Of a stretch of 47,063 bases of DNA, positions 8,793-16,606 are shown piece after piece. The stretch comes from Candidatus Nomurabacteria bacterium (GTDB lineage Bacteria; Patescibacteriota; Minisyncoccia; Phycocordibacterales; UBA9973), in the NCBI GenBank assembly GCA_943359475.1, contig CALRHK010000004.1, positions 1 through 47,063 on the forward strand, written 5' to 3'. How positions within the stretch are numbered: position 1 is the stretch's first letter; each line of letters opens with the position of its first letter. The notes below the pieces were generated by a model, which made no database searches, had not been told where the DNA came from, and saw nothing but the letters and a program-made list of their open reading frames with translations. The position numbers and the translations under genes are program-made.

Positions 8793-10715
8793 TTATGGGG
8801 CAACCTTACCATTTGAACCATTGCTATACTGCGGATCATTCGAAATGATGGTTGAAAGATAATTTCGTACTGCTTTTAGTTGTACACCAGTGTATGAATC
8901 CTGTCCAGAGAACTTACTCTCAGTGATGAGTTGCGGCATGCTACCTATCTGGCTTGATGAAGGTGTGAAGGAAACTTGAAATGCTGCCTCTTTTGAAGTA
9001 CCACTTAAGCCTGCGCCACGATCTACTGCACCAATTTTCCATACAACCTCACGGCTTGAATCAATATAACTTACGTTCACACCTGCTGGTGCAACCGCAC
9101 CCTTCCAAGTAATCCATGCTGGAAGTGTTGTGCGAACCTCGGCACCAGTAACTCGATTCGAAGTATTCGTTACTCTCCAAATAATCGTATAGGTGGTAGT
9201 TTGTCCTGCGCGAGGAGGAATCGGTCCTGTGTTTGCAAACGGACCAATTGAATACACTGCAAGTGGTATTACAGTAAAATCAGTTACTACTTTTGCTATC
9301 TTTGTTTCAGAACCCTTTACTTCCTGTGTGATATTTCCAGCGTCAGTTTGTGTACCCTTGATCCCAACCTCAATCATTACTTGTGGGTCAACAAGAAATG
9401 AGTGGTTGCTGTTTTCAATAGCCGATGGTGTAAATGAAAATGTTACTTGTCCACTTTCTCCAGGCTCAATAGACGCAAGTGAAGAAGTAGTATTCTTATC
9501 CCACGTAATTATGCCGGTATTTGAATCAAAAAAACCGTCAGAGGAATGTACGTCGCTCGGCGAAAGTGCATTACCAGAAAGCTTTGCTGTAATTTGTGCG
9601 TCTAAAATACGCGTCGGTAAATTGTTTGACCATGGAATCTGTACCCGAACTGTCTCTCCAGGTTCAACCGCAATATTCTCACTTGTAGAATCATTGATAG
9701 TAATATGTGTTTCAAGGAATGGCTTTTTGATTGCAATTGTATGGAGGTATGAATTGTAGACTACTTGCAATTTTGAAAAGTCTCCAGGAGTGCCCACTCC
9801 GCCGTAAATATGGAAAGATTTGTCTTCCCCATCCTGCCCGATGAGCGTACCTGTTATTGAAATTGTTTTATCCGCACCAGCACCAAGGTCACCCAAGTCC
9901 CAAATATTATTTGAATATGCTGGTTTTGGATCACTCGAAGTAAAACGAAAGCCTGGTGGATATTGAAGCCGGACCAACATTCCTGAAACTGTTTTTGTTG
10001 CATTGAGTGATGCATGTACCTTGAGAGTAACCTCTTGGTTTGGATTTGTTTCAGTAGGACCATCGACAGTAAGTGAGATTGGTGCAGAATTTATTTGTAC
10101 TACGAACTCTTGCTCCTTGGTAAAGATTGCATTTGAGGCACGCAAACGGTACTCGAGAATAAAGTTGATTTTTTTTGTAGTACCCTGTTCACCATAGAGT
10201 GTAATTTTTGTGTTGTAAACTTTTGTTTCGTTTGCAGAAATAGTACCGAGCGAAGTGCGTGTGCGTACCATATCTGCACCTGCTGAATCATCAGAGCCTC
10301 GTGGATATTCAACAACAAGGTTTGCAAGTTCAAGTGGAATTGGATTTTGATTTTTTATTTCTACCTGTAGTGGCAATTCTTCTCCGCCTGCAGTATAGGC
10401 GTTACCAAGAACATCAATACCGATGCTTGCAGTTGATACTTCATTTTTTCCACCAAGAAAGTTGTACAGCACTACAATCAGCGTAAGAGAGAAGAAAATG
10501 AGGGCACCAATAAAAAGCTTCTTAAAAAGTGACGTCCGCCCTATCTGTGCCGAGGGTTTTTTTGTATTCATATCGTCATGCTTCCAGTCTGTCGAAGCGT
10601 CATTTGGTGTTTCGTGCAACAAACCAAAACGTCGTCGTGCCACCACCTTATCATCCTTTATATATAATCGTTTTCGAATATCATCGATACGACTTTTGTT
10701 CTCTGGAAACTCCAT
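8793..10715 (-). CDS. Large single-pass membrane protein with extracytoplasmic beta-sandwich domains
   Basis: 640 aa. A cytoplasmic, charged N-terminus of about 60 residues precedes one transmembrane segment (about 67-87). The rest is rich in Thr/Ser/Val beta-strand patterns with repeated 'LPLQVEIKNQNP', 'PGETVRVQIPWSNNLP' and 'TTYTIIWRVTNTS' turns, like DUF11/CARDB immunoglobulin-like domains that bind or space other envelope components. No catalytic motif seen. It heads an operon with glyS and the M16 peptidase. Start supported by TATAAT 7 nt upstream. The function is not known. Confidence 0.75.
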   Translation of the reverse strand: MEFPENKSRIDDIRKRLYIKDDKVVARRRFGLLHETPNDASTDWKHDDMNTKKPSAQIGRTSLFKKLFIGALIFFSLTLIVVLYNFLGGKNEVSTASIGIDVLGNAYTAGGEELPLQVEIKNQNPIPLELANLVVEYPRGSDDSAGADMVRTRTSLGTISANETKVYNTKITLYGEQGTTKKINFILEYRLRASNAIFTKEQEFVVQINSAPISLTVDGPTETNPNQEVTLKVHASLNATKTVSGMLVRLQYPPGFRFTSSDPKPAYSNNIWDLGDLGAGADKTISITGTLIGQDGEDKSFHIYGGVGTPGDFSKLQVVYNSYLHTIAIKKPFLETHITINDSTSENIAVEPGETVRVQIPWSNNLPTRILDAQITAKLSGNALSPSDVHSSDGFFDSNTGIITWDKNTTSSLASIEPGESGQVTFSFTPSAIENSNHSFLVDPQVMIEVGIKGTQTDAGNITQEVKGSETKIAKVVTDFTVIPLAVYSIGPFANTGPIPPRAGQTTTYTIIWRVTNTSNRVTGAEVRTTLPAWITWKGAVAPAGVNVSYIDSSREVVWKIGAVDRGAGLSGTSKEAAFQVSFTPSSSQIGSMPQLITESKFSGQDSYTGVQLKAVRNYLSTIISNDPQYSNGSNGKVAP

Positions 10716-10728
10716 GGCTTTTATTATA
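10716..10728 (-). promoter_or_regulatory. TATAAT -10 promoter, leaderless start
   Basis: TATAAT (with TG two bases upstream: TGgTATAAT) ends 7 nt before the ATG at 10715. No ribosome-binding sequence can fit. Confidence 0.6.
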
Positions 10729-10744
10729 CCATGCGCCCACAGTG

Positions 10745-11332
10745 CTAGAGCTGTGTTTCTTGTAGGGACTGGTTGATTTCCTGAACGAGGCGAGGACGAA
10801 TAGTACGCACGTGGGCAAAAAGTTCTGTCGTATAAGGCCCCTCGAGTAATGCATGGTCATTATCCTGTGACGCCAAATAACCGAGGTGGTGTAATATCCT
10901 CGTAATAATCACCACCTCTACGAGCGGTATTTCTACGTGAGGAAGTTGTGTTTCTTTCATAAAACGTAAGAATTTGATAATTTCATCAAAAAGAATTTCG
11001 TTTGGTATTTCACCTTGGTAGAGTCTTCCGAGCAAACGCATTACTTTTTCAAAGAGTGACTTAGTGCTTTTCTGTAGTAGCAATCCTGAGAAACTTTCTT
11101 GTGGCTGTCCGCTTGTAACCCTCCACACCTCACGACCGCGGACAAGATCAACTGATGCCAGAGAGAAATCTTGGAGTGCGAAGCGGAGCTTTGACTTGCC
11201 GTGACGAATACCCTGCACCATAGCGTGTACAAGTCCAAGTTCTCGTGTTAGTAGCGTAATACGTTTATTTGCCTCGCCACTTGTTCGAGAGCCGAGCACG
11301 AGCGCATTGGTATGAAAAATCTGGTGTGACAT
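10745..11332 (-). CDS. recO: DNA repair protein RecO
   Basis: 195 aa, shorter than the usual 230-250. The N-terminal OB-fold is clear ('ALVLGSRTSGEANKRITLLT', 'GIRHGKSKL', 'LVRGREVWRVT'), followed by the helical domain. The C-terminal zinc-finger cysteines of many RecO proteins are absent. RecO anneals ssDNA and helps RecR load RecA in gap repair. Last gene of the ileS operon; the ATG follows the upstream stop by 4 nt. Confidence 0.85.
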   Translation of the reverse strand: MSHQIFHTNALVLGSRTSGEANKRITLLTRELGLVHAMVQGIRHGKSKLRFALQDFSLASVDLVRGREVWRVTSGQPQESFSGLLLQKSTKSLFEKVMRLLGRLYQGEIPNEILFDEIIKFLRFMKETQLPHVEIPLVEVVIITRILHHLGYLASQDNDHALLEGPYTTELFAHVRTIRPRLVQEINQSLQETQL

Positions 11333-11336
11333 AATT

Positions 11337-12257
11337 TTAGAGCTCCTGTAATTTTTTTAAAATTTGTTTTCGTAATAGTAGTGACGTTGTCTGCGCACTA
11401 TTATCTCGAAACGTAATGCCGAGAATTTGCTCGAGATACTTTTGTATTTTTTCATCTTTAGTATAAATATAGTTCTTTCCTTCGCTAATACTTGGAATGC
11501 TCATCATTTGATACTGTGTGCCAAAAGACGAAAGTGCTTTTTCAATAGCCTCTAAATTGTTTTTCAAAAAACTGGAACCGTCCCACAACTCAAGTTGCCC
11601 AAACGTAAGTGGTGCATCTAAAAATGAGAACGTAAAAACTTTGGTATCATTTTTTATTGTTTCGACAACATTACTATAGAGCGTTTTTTCTTGTGCTTCA
11701 AAATACTCTTTTATCCAGTCTTTGGGCACGTTTGCAAATTGCAAAATTTCACGAAATGCAAAAATGTCACGATCGCTTGTAATATCGACAGAGAAATTGA
11801 GTGTATTTGAAACTATCGCATACGCAAGCAGTTTTGCTGATGTCGAAGAAATCATGTTTTCAAATTTTGACTTTTTCCACTCTTCCCAAATGAGCGTAGC
11901 GCACGCGCCAATCATTTCGATATGACTTTGTGATCCTATTTTCTCTTTCCAAAAATCTTCAAAACCACTATGGTGATCAAACACCTCACTCACCTTTTCA
12001 GCTGTAGCAAAATGGGCGATTTCGTTTGGATCTGATACATCGACAAGCACAATACTGTCACCTTCCCCAAGTGGTCGCAATCTAGTTATTTCTGGGAGCA
12101 ATATACGGACATGCTCAGTCACACTGTGGTTCAATACTCCAGGAAGCACAACTTCTGATGCTTCGCCTTTGAGTTTCAGAAGTTCATCGTATGCAAACGC
12201 ACACGCCAGCGCATCAATATCTGTATATTTTTCTCCTGCGGTAATAAGTTTTGTCAT
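11337..12257 (-). CDS. DHH superfamily phosphoesterase (family II pyrophosphatase-like)
   Basis: 306 aa. The DHH motif is at residues 94-96 and an Asp ligand at 73 (LVDVSDP); the N-terminal metal motif is altered (GEKYTDIDALA, D13 and D15 kept, the usual His of GHxxPDxD not seen). 'SNTLNFSVDITSDRD' matches the family II inorganic pyrophosphatase pattern 'SDT..F....T..D'. Mn-dependent hydrolysis of PPi or of a small phosphoester or nucleotide is plausible. A pyrophosphatase placed right behind an aminoacyl-tRNA synthetase would be logical, because IleRS releases PPi, but this is inference. Start abuts the previous stop (TAA followed by ATG). Confidence 0.8.
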   Translation of the reverse strand: MTKLITAGEKYTDIDALACAFAYDELLKLKGEASEVVLPGVLNHSVTEHVRILLPEITRLRPLGEGDSIVLVDVSDPNEIAHFATAEKVSEVFDHHSGFEDFWKEKIGSQSHIEMIGACATLIWEEWKKSKFENMISSTSAKLLAYAIVSNTLNFSVDITSDRDIFAFREILQFANVPKDWIKEYFEAQEKTLYSNVVETIKNDTKVFTFSFLDAPLTFGQLELWDGSSFLKNNLEAIEKALSSFGTQYQMMSIPSISEGKNYIYTKDEKIQKYLEQILGITFRDNSAQTTSLLLRKQILKKLQEL

Positions 12258-12830
12258 TTATAACAAGGCAAGCGCTTCTGGTAAACTCACAACTCCGTCT
12301 TCAGCAGTAAAATGACCCTTGTTTTCTATAAGGAAAACTTTTGCATTTAACTTTTCTTCAAACGTGTGCTTATTTTCCTCTACATATTCATATGGTTCAT
12401 TGGTTGATAAGAAGACAGTAATTGCTGGACATACTTTTTTAATTGCCTCAAAATCAATCGGATTTTCTATCCAGGGTCTGCCAATATCCTCGGCGCCCTG
12501 CCCATCATATTCTTCAAGGTGAGCTAGATTAAACCACCCTGCAATAAAGAGTGCTCCGCCTACTACTTTTATATCATCGGGAAGTGTTGAGAGGTAGCGC
12601 ATGATCGTCTGACATCCGATTGAGTGACCAACAAAGTATGTATTTTCATCTGGCACTCCAACAAGAGACGCGAGGTGTGCTACCCATACTTCAATTTTTG
12701 GTTCAAGTGGGTTTGGCATTGCAGGACGTACTACCTCGTAGCCTTTCTTTTGCAATTCAGAGTCAAGCCACACAAGCAACGGCTCGTCTGGATTTCCACC
12801 CCATCCGTGTATAATAAATATCTTTTTCAT
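12258..12830 (-). CDS. RBBP9/YdeN-type alpha/beta hydrolase
   Basis: 190 aa, full length for the family. Oxyanion-loop segment HGWGG (8-12), nucleophile Ser70 in GHSIG, and the late catalytic His in 'NKGHFTAEDG'. RBBP9-like serine hydrolases act on small esters or peptides; the physiological substrate is unknown. It starts one base after the ileS stop (TAAtATG), so its translation is coupled to IleRS. Confidence 0.88.
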   Translation of the reverse strand: MKKIFIIHGWGGNPDEPLLVWLDSELQKKGYEVVRPAMPNPLEPKIEVWVAHLASLVGVPDENTYFVGHSIGCQTIMRYLSTLPDDIKVVGGALFIAGWFNLAHLEEYDGQGAEDIGRPWIENPIDFEAIKKVCPAITVFLSTNEPYEYVEENKHTFEEKLNAKVFLIENKGHFTAEDGVVSLPEALALL

Positions 12831-12831
12831 A

Positions 12832-15800
12832 TTATTTCTCTATCTTAACAATAAACTTCACATCTTCGACAAGGATTTCATTGCCATCATTTTCAGTAAA
12901 TGAAATAGTTGAAACAAGAACTGTCTTTTTGATATCAGTTTCAAATTTTTCGACAAGCGCTTTTCCTGTCTCATTTGTGTCAACAAGAAGTGAGATGCTG
13001 TCTTTTGGAGTGAGTCCTGCCTCTTTGCGCATATCTTGCAGCGCGCGGATAAGTTCACGAACATTCCCCTCTTGCTTGAGTTCTGGTGTGATTTCTGTAT
13101 TGAGTTCAACTAATTCTGCAATCGTTTTATTTTCAACTACTTCTTTTACGTTCAGCTCATCTTTAATAAGATCGCCGTAATTTGTATCGAGGGAATATTC
13201 TTTAACGAAAATTTTGCTAAGTGGTTGCTTCACTGGAATATTTAATTTCTTTCTTTGCATATTCCCTGTAGTACAAATTTCTCGCACTATTCTCATATTC
13301 TCAAGAATGTGAGAATGTTCTTTTCCTGTTGTTTTTGGCCACTCTGAAAGATGTACTGATTCCTGATCAGTATCATTTTTTAGTTTCTGCCAAATATCTT
13401 CTCCCGCAAACGGCGCGAACGGTGCCATGATTTGTGCAACTGTTTTCATCACTGTATACAATGTCTTTTTTGCTTCTTCATCACCGTCTTTGATTCGGTC
13501 ACGAGAACGGCGAAGGTACCATGTCGAAAGGTCATCGATAAAGTCTCGAAGTGCTCGGACTGGTTCAAGAACCTTATACATATCCATTGAATTTGTAGTT
13601 TCAAGAACCAGTTCGTTCAATCGTGCAAGTATCCACTGATCAAGCACATTACTAGTTTCTAGCTTTTCACTATTTTTTTCCAATGATGTATCTCGATAGA
13701 GTTCATAGAATGAAAGTACGTTGTAAAACAAGTTGAAGATTTTGTTGTGAATTTCTGCGACAGTTTTCTCGTCGTAGTTTTTTGAATCGCCCGGCTGATT
13801 GACTGAGTACATCCAGAGACGAAGTGTGTCCACACCAAACTTATCCATTTGTTCCCATGGATTTACAATATTCCCGATAGACTTCGACATCTTCTTCCCT
13901 TCTTTATCAAGCAAGTGGCCAAGACAAATCACATTCTTATATGGTGTTCCCACTTCCATAAGGACACCGACAGCGAGAAGTGTATAGAACCATCCACGAG
14001 TTTGGTCAATTGCTTCTGAAATAAAATCAGCTGGGTATCCACGAGACGAGCTGAAGAGGCCATGCTTTGGATTAAAACCATTTTCTTTTTCAAATGGATA
14101 GTGGTCCTGCGCAAACGGCATTGCACCAGAATCAAACCACACATCCATCACTTCTTTCACACGACGAAATGCTTTGCCATCTTTCTCAAGAACTACGTCA
14201 TCAATATATGGTCGGTGTGGATCGAGCTCATAGTTTTCATTGTGAGGAAATGACACGAAAGCAACTTCTTTTACCTCTGCATTTTTAAAATAATGAAAAT
14301 CCTTTACATTTTTAATTGTTTCAAGCACGCCAGAGACAGAAAGGTGCCGGGCACCGGTTTCAATTAACCATGCTGGACCACCATGAGTTACGATTAGTAT
14401 TTTTTTATTTGCATATTTTTCTTCAACTTCAAACAGAAACTCCATCACACGACGACGTACATCGTTGTACGATTCGCCATCCTCGGGAGCTTTGTCAAAA
14501 TATTCTTTTGTTTTTGGGAAAACTGCATGATAGTCTTCCCATTTTTTGCCGTCATAAGTTGGACCAAGGTGCATCTCAGTCAAACGAATATCAGAGATCA
14601 CACTCTCCAAAGAGAGACCTAGTTCCTGCGCAATAATATTTGCGCTTTCTTTCGTACGTGAAAGTGGTGAATACAAGATGAGATCAATTTTCCCTTTCAG
14701 TGAACGCGCCGATGCCTTCAGCTCACTTACGCCTTTTTCGGTCAGTACACCATTCTCATTTGGATCATCAGCAATAATCCCCTCGAGATTCCCCTCAGTT
14801 TCTCCATGGCGCATCACAAAGTAAGTGTTCCCGGATTTCTTTGTGTATTTTTTGAGTGTCTCGTATGAATCAACAACTATTTTTTCTCCATCTTCTGCAA
14901 CCCAAATAGGAAGCGGTGTCCCCCAGTATCGCTCACGGGAGATAGCCCAGTCTTTTGCTTCTCGAATCCATTCGCCAAAACGCCCTTCTTTAATATGAGC
15001 TGGTTCCCAATTTATTTTTTCATTTTCTTTAATCAAATCCTTACGGAGTTTTGACATACCGATATACCACGAATCACGTGCGTAGTAGATAAGCGGAGTT
15101 TTACAACGCCAACAGTGTGGATAGGTATGTTCATACTTTTCTTTTTTAAACAAAAGCCCACGATGTGCTAGATCTTTGATAATATCTACTGCAACATCTT
15201 CACCTTTTACAAACTTCCCTTCAAGAAAATCTGTACCTGCTATAAAGTTTCCCGTCTCATCAACAAGATGAAACTTTGGTAACGTATTTTCTGTACCAAC
15301 AACAAAGTCATCTGCACCATACATTGGCGCAATATGTACCATACCCGTACCATCAGTCGTAGTAACAAAATCAGCTGAATATACTTTGTAGGCATTTTGT
15401 AATTTTGGTTTTTCTGTATCAGAGATAAGAGTACTCAAATATGGGTAGAGTGGTTCATACTGCATGCCAACCATTTCGCTCCCTTTGTGTGTTGCAATGA
15501 TTTCATACGGCTCAGTAACTACAGACAGTCTATCTTTTGCAAGGACGAGTATTTCTTCACCAATTTTTATTTCTACATATTCAACATCTTTCCCAACAGC
15601 AAGTGCAACATTTCCTGGAAGAGTCCATGGAGTCGTTGTCCAAGCTAAAAAGTAGGCTTTATCGAAACCTATGATTTTAAACTTTGCATACACTGACAAA
15701 TCTTTTACATCCTGATATCCTTGCGCAAGCTCGTGAGTAGCGAGACCCGTGCCACAACGAGCACAATATGGCACCACCTTGTAGTCTTTATAAAGTAAAT

Positions 15801-16314
15801 CTCTATCACTTACCCGCTTCACAATACTCCAAAGAGATTCAACGTAGTTTGCGTCAAATGTGTAGTAGGCATTTTCCTTGTCTACCCAGTAGCCAATACG
15901 ATCAGTAAATTTTTCCCATTCACCAATATACTCAAATACGCTGTCCTTACACTCCTTATTAAATTGAGCGACACCATATTGCTCAATTTCTTTTTTTGAC
16001 TGTAGTCCGAGCTTTTTTTCTATCTGAAGTTCTACAGGGAGACCGTGAGTATCCCACCCAGCACGACGACGTACATGAAACCCCTGCATTGTTTTGTACC
16101 GAGGAATAACATCTTTAAATGCACGTGCTTCGAGATGGTGTAATGCTGGTTTTGCATTTGCCGTTGGAGGTCCTTCATAAAAGACAAATTCCTTTTTGTC
16201 TTCATTTTTTGAAACTGATTTTTCAAAAATATTATTCTCTTTCCAAAATGCTAAAACACGCTCTTCACGAAGCGCTGCTGTACTTTTCCCCTTTTTTTGT
16301 TCTGTATTTTCCAT
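12832..16314 (-). CDS. ileS: Isoleucyl-tRNA synthetase with an inserted histidine-phosphatase domain
   Basis: 1160 aa. IleRS parts in order: HIGH-type motif HHLE at 59-62, CP1 editing domain with WTTTPWTLPGN (225-235) and GTGMVHIAP (322-330), CP2 zinc-type CWRC (401-404), 'WGTPLPIW' (464-471), 'HRPYID' (700-705), KMSKS at 808-812, and the helical anticodon-binding domain. Between about 495 and 690, where other IleRS have a short zinc-knuckle/CP3 loop, sits a phosphoglycerate-mutase-like histidine phosphatase: RHG with H503, R553 (SPLSR), E580 and H644 (VTHGG). The frame is uninterrupted and the flanking synthetase sequence is intact. Expression is probably under the T-box just upstream. First gene of the operon with the hydrolase, DHH protein and recO. 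Confidence 0.96.
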   Translation of the reverse strand: MENTEQKKGKSTAALREERVLAFWKENNIFEKSVSKNEDKKEFVFYEGPPTANAKPALHHLEARAFKDVIPRYKTMQGFHVRRRAGWDTHGLPVELQIEKKLGLQSKKEIEQYGVAQFNKECKDSVFEYIGEWEKFTDRIGYWVDKENAYYTFDANYVESLWSIVKRVSDRDLLYKDYKVVPYCARCGTGLATHELAQGYQDVKDLSVYAKFKIIGFDKAYFLAWTTTPWTLPGNVALAVGKDVEYVEIKIGEEILVLAKDRLSVVTEPYEIIATHKGSEMVGMQYEPLYPYLSTLISDTEKPKLQNAYKVYSADFVTTTDGTGMVHIAPMYGADDFVVGTENTLPKFHLVDETGNFIAGTDFLEGKFVKGEDVAVDIIKDLAHRGLLFKKEKYEHTYPHCWRCKTPLIYYARDSWYIGMSKLRKDLIKENEKINWEPAHIKEGRFGEWIREAKDWAISRERYWGTPLPIWVAEDGEKIVVDSYETLKKYTKKSGNTYFVMRHGETEGNLEGIIADDPNENGVLTEKGVSELKASARSLKGKIDLILYSPLSRTKESANIIAQELGLSLESVISDIRLTEMHLGPTYDGKKWEDYHAVFPKTKEYFDKAPEDGESYNDVRRRVMEFLFEVEEKYANKKILIVTHGGPAWLIETGARHLSVSGVLETIKNVKDFHYFKNAEVKEVAFVSFPHNENYELDPHRPYIDDVVLEKDGKAFRRVKEVMDVWFDSGAMPFAQDHYPFEKENGFNPKHGLFSSSRGYPADFISEAIDQTRGWFYTLLAVGVLMEVGTPYKNVICLGHLLDKEGKKMSKSIGNIVNPWEQMDKFGVDTLRLWMYSVNQPGDSKNYDEKTVAEIHNKIFNLFYNVLSFYELYRDTSLEKNSEKLETSNVLDQWILARLNELVLETTNSMDMYKVLEPVRALRDFIDDLSTWYLRRSRDRIKDGDEEAKKTLYTVMKTVAQIMAPFAPFAGEDIWQKLKNDTDQESVHLSEWPKTTGKEHSHILENMRIVREICTTGNMQRKKLNIPVKQPLSKIFVKEYSLDTNYGDLIKDELNVKEVVENKTIAELVELNTEITPELKQEGNVRELIRALQDMRKEAGLTPKDSISLLVDTNETGKALVEKFETDIKKTVLVSTISFTENDGNEILVEDVKFIVKIEK

Positions 16315-16326
16315 AGTGTATATAAA

Positions 16327-16380
16327 TTAAAAAGCTCGTCCTTGCACAACAATAACTTGTTGCAATGCAAGGACGAGCTT
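16327..16380 (-). terminator. T-box-controlled terminator before ileS
   Basis: Arms 16380-16366 and 16346-16332 are a perfect 15-bp inverted repeat, extended inside by CAACA/TGTTG and followed by a T run. It is mutually exclusive with the antiterminator that uses 16397-16370. Confidence 0.9.
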
Positions 16381-16530
16381 CCTCGTGGTACCACCTTGTT
16401 TCTCCGCCAGAGGCGAACTTATTACCGCTGTATCGGGCATACCCGCTAGAGTCTACTTACCTTTTAGGCTTTCTTTCTAGAGCTCTGAGGTGATTGTATC
16501 CGCCACTCGCGGAATCCTCATCAACGCTAC
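16327..16530 (-). promoter_or_regulatory. T-box leader of ileS with a very short Stem I and intrinsic terminator
   Basis: Read on the minus strand. Stem I has a kink-turn at its base (AGC-GUU-GA ... GA-GCU), a 5-bp helix (UGAGG 16520-16516 / CCUCA 16490-16486), a specifier loop with AUC (Ile) at 16494-16492 followed by A, and only a 5-bp apical helix (UCCGC/GCGGA) closed by GAGUG. A Stem II-like part with an AGUA turn and a CGGG/CCCG hairpin follow. The T-box motif AAGGUGGUACCACG lies at 16397-16384; its UGGU fits an A-CCA tRNA end. The terminator 16380-16332 has a 15-bp stem and a U run; the antiterminator pairs CAAGG with CCUUG. Uncharged tRNA-Ile should allow read-through into ileS. Confidence 0.9.
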
Positions 16531-16536
16531 AGTTTT

Positions 16537-16564
16537 ATACTACACCGCCAAAGAGATTTTGCAA
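16537..16564 (-). promoter_or_regulatory. Sigma70-type promoter of the T-box/ileS operon
   Basis: TTGCAA (16564-16559), 16-nt spacer, TAGTAT (16542-16537). Transcription would start near 16530, giving a leader of about 215 nt that holds the whole T-box. Confidence 0.6.
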
Positions 16565-16565
16565 G

Positions 16566-16596
16566 AAAACACCCCTACTTTTGTAGGGGTGTTTTT
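16566..16596 (-). terminator. Intrinsic terminator after the fibronectin-type gene
   Basis: AACACCCCTAC / GTAGGGGTGTT hairpin with an AAAA loop, T-rich on both sides. It separates the surface-protein gene from the ileS promoter. Confidence 0.75.
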
Positions 16597-16606
16597 GATT
16601 CAATCA

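Noticed and set aside
9193-9759. 188-codon open frame on the plus strand
   Set aside because: Antisense shadow of the beta-domain membrane protein; no motif and no promoter.
12832-16314. Histidine-phosphatase insert as an assembly artefact or separate gene
   Set aside because: The frame is continuous on both sides, junctions fall in a known variable loop, and codon use looks the same; no stop or start separates it.
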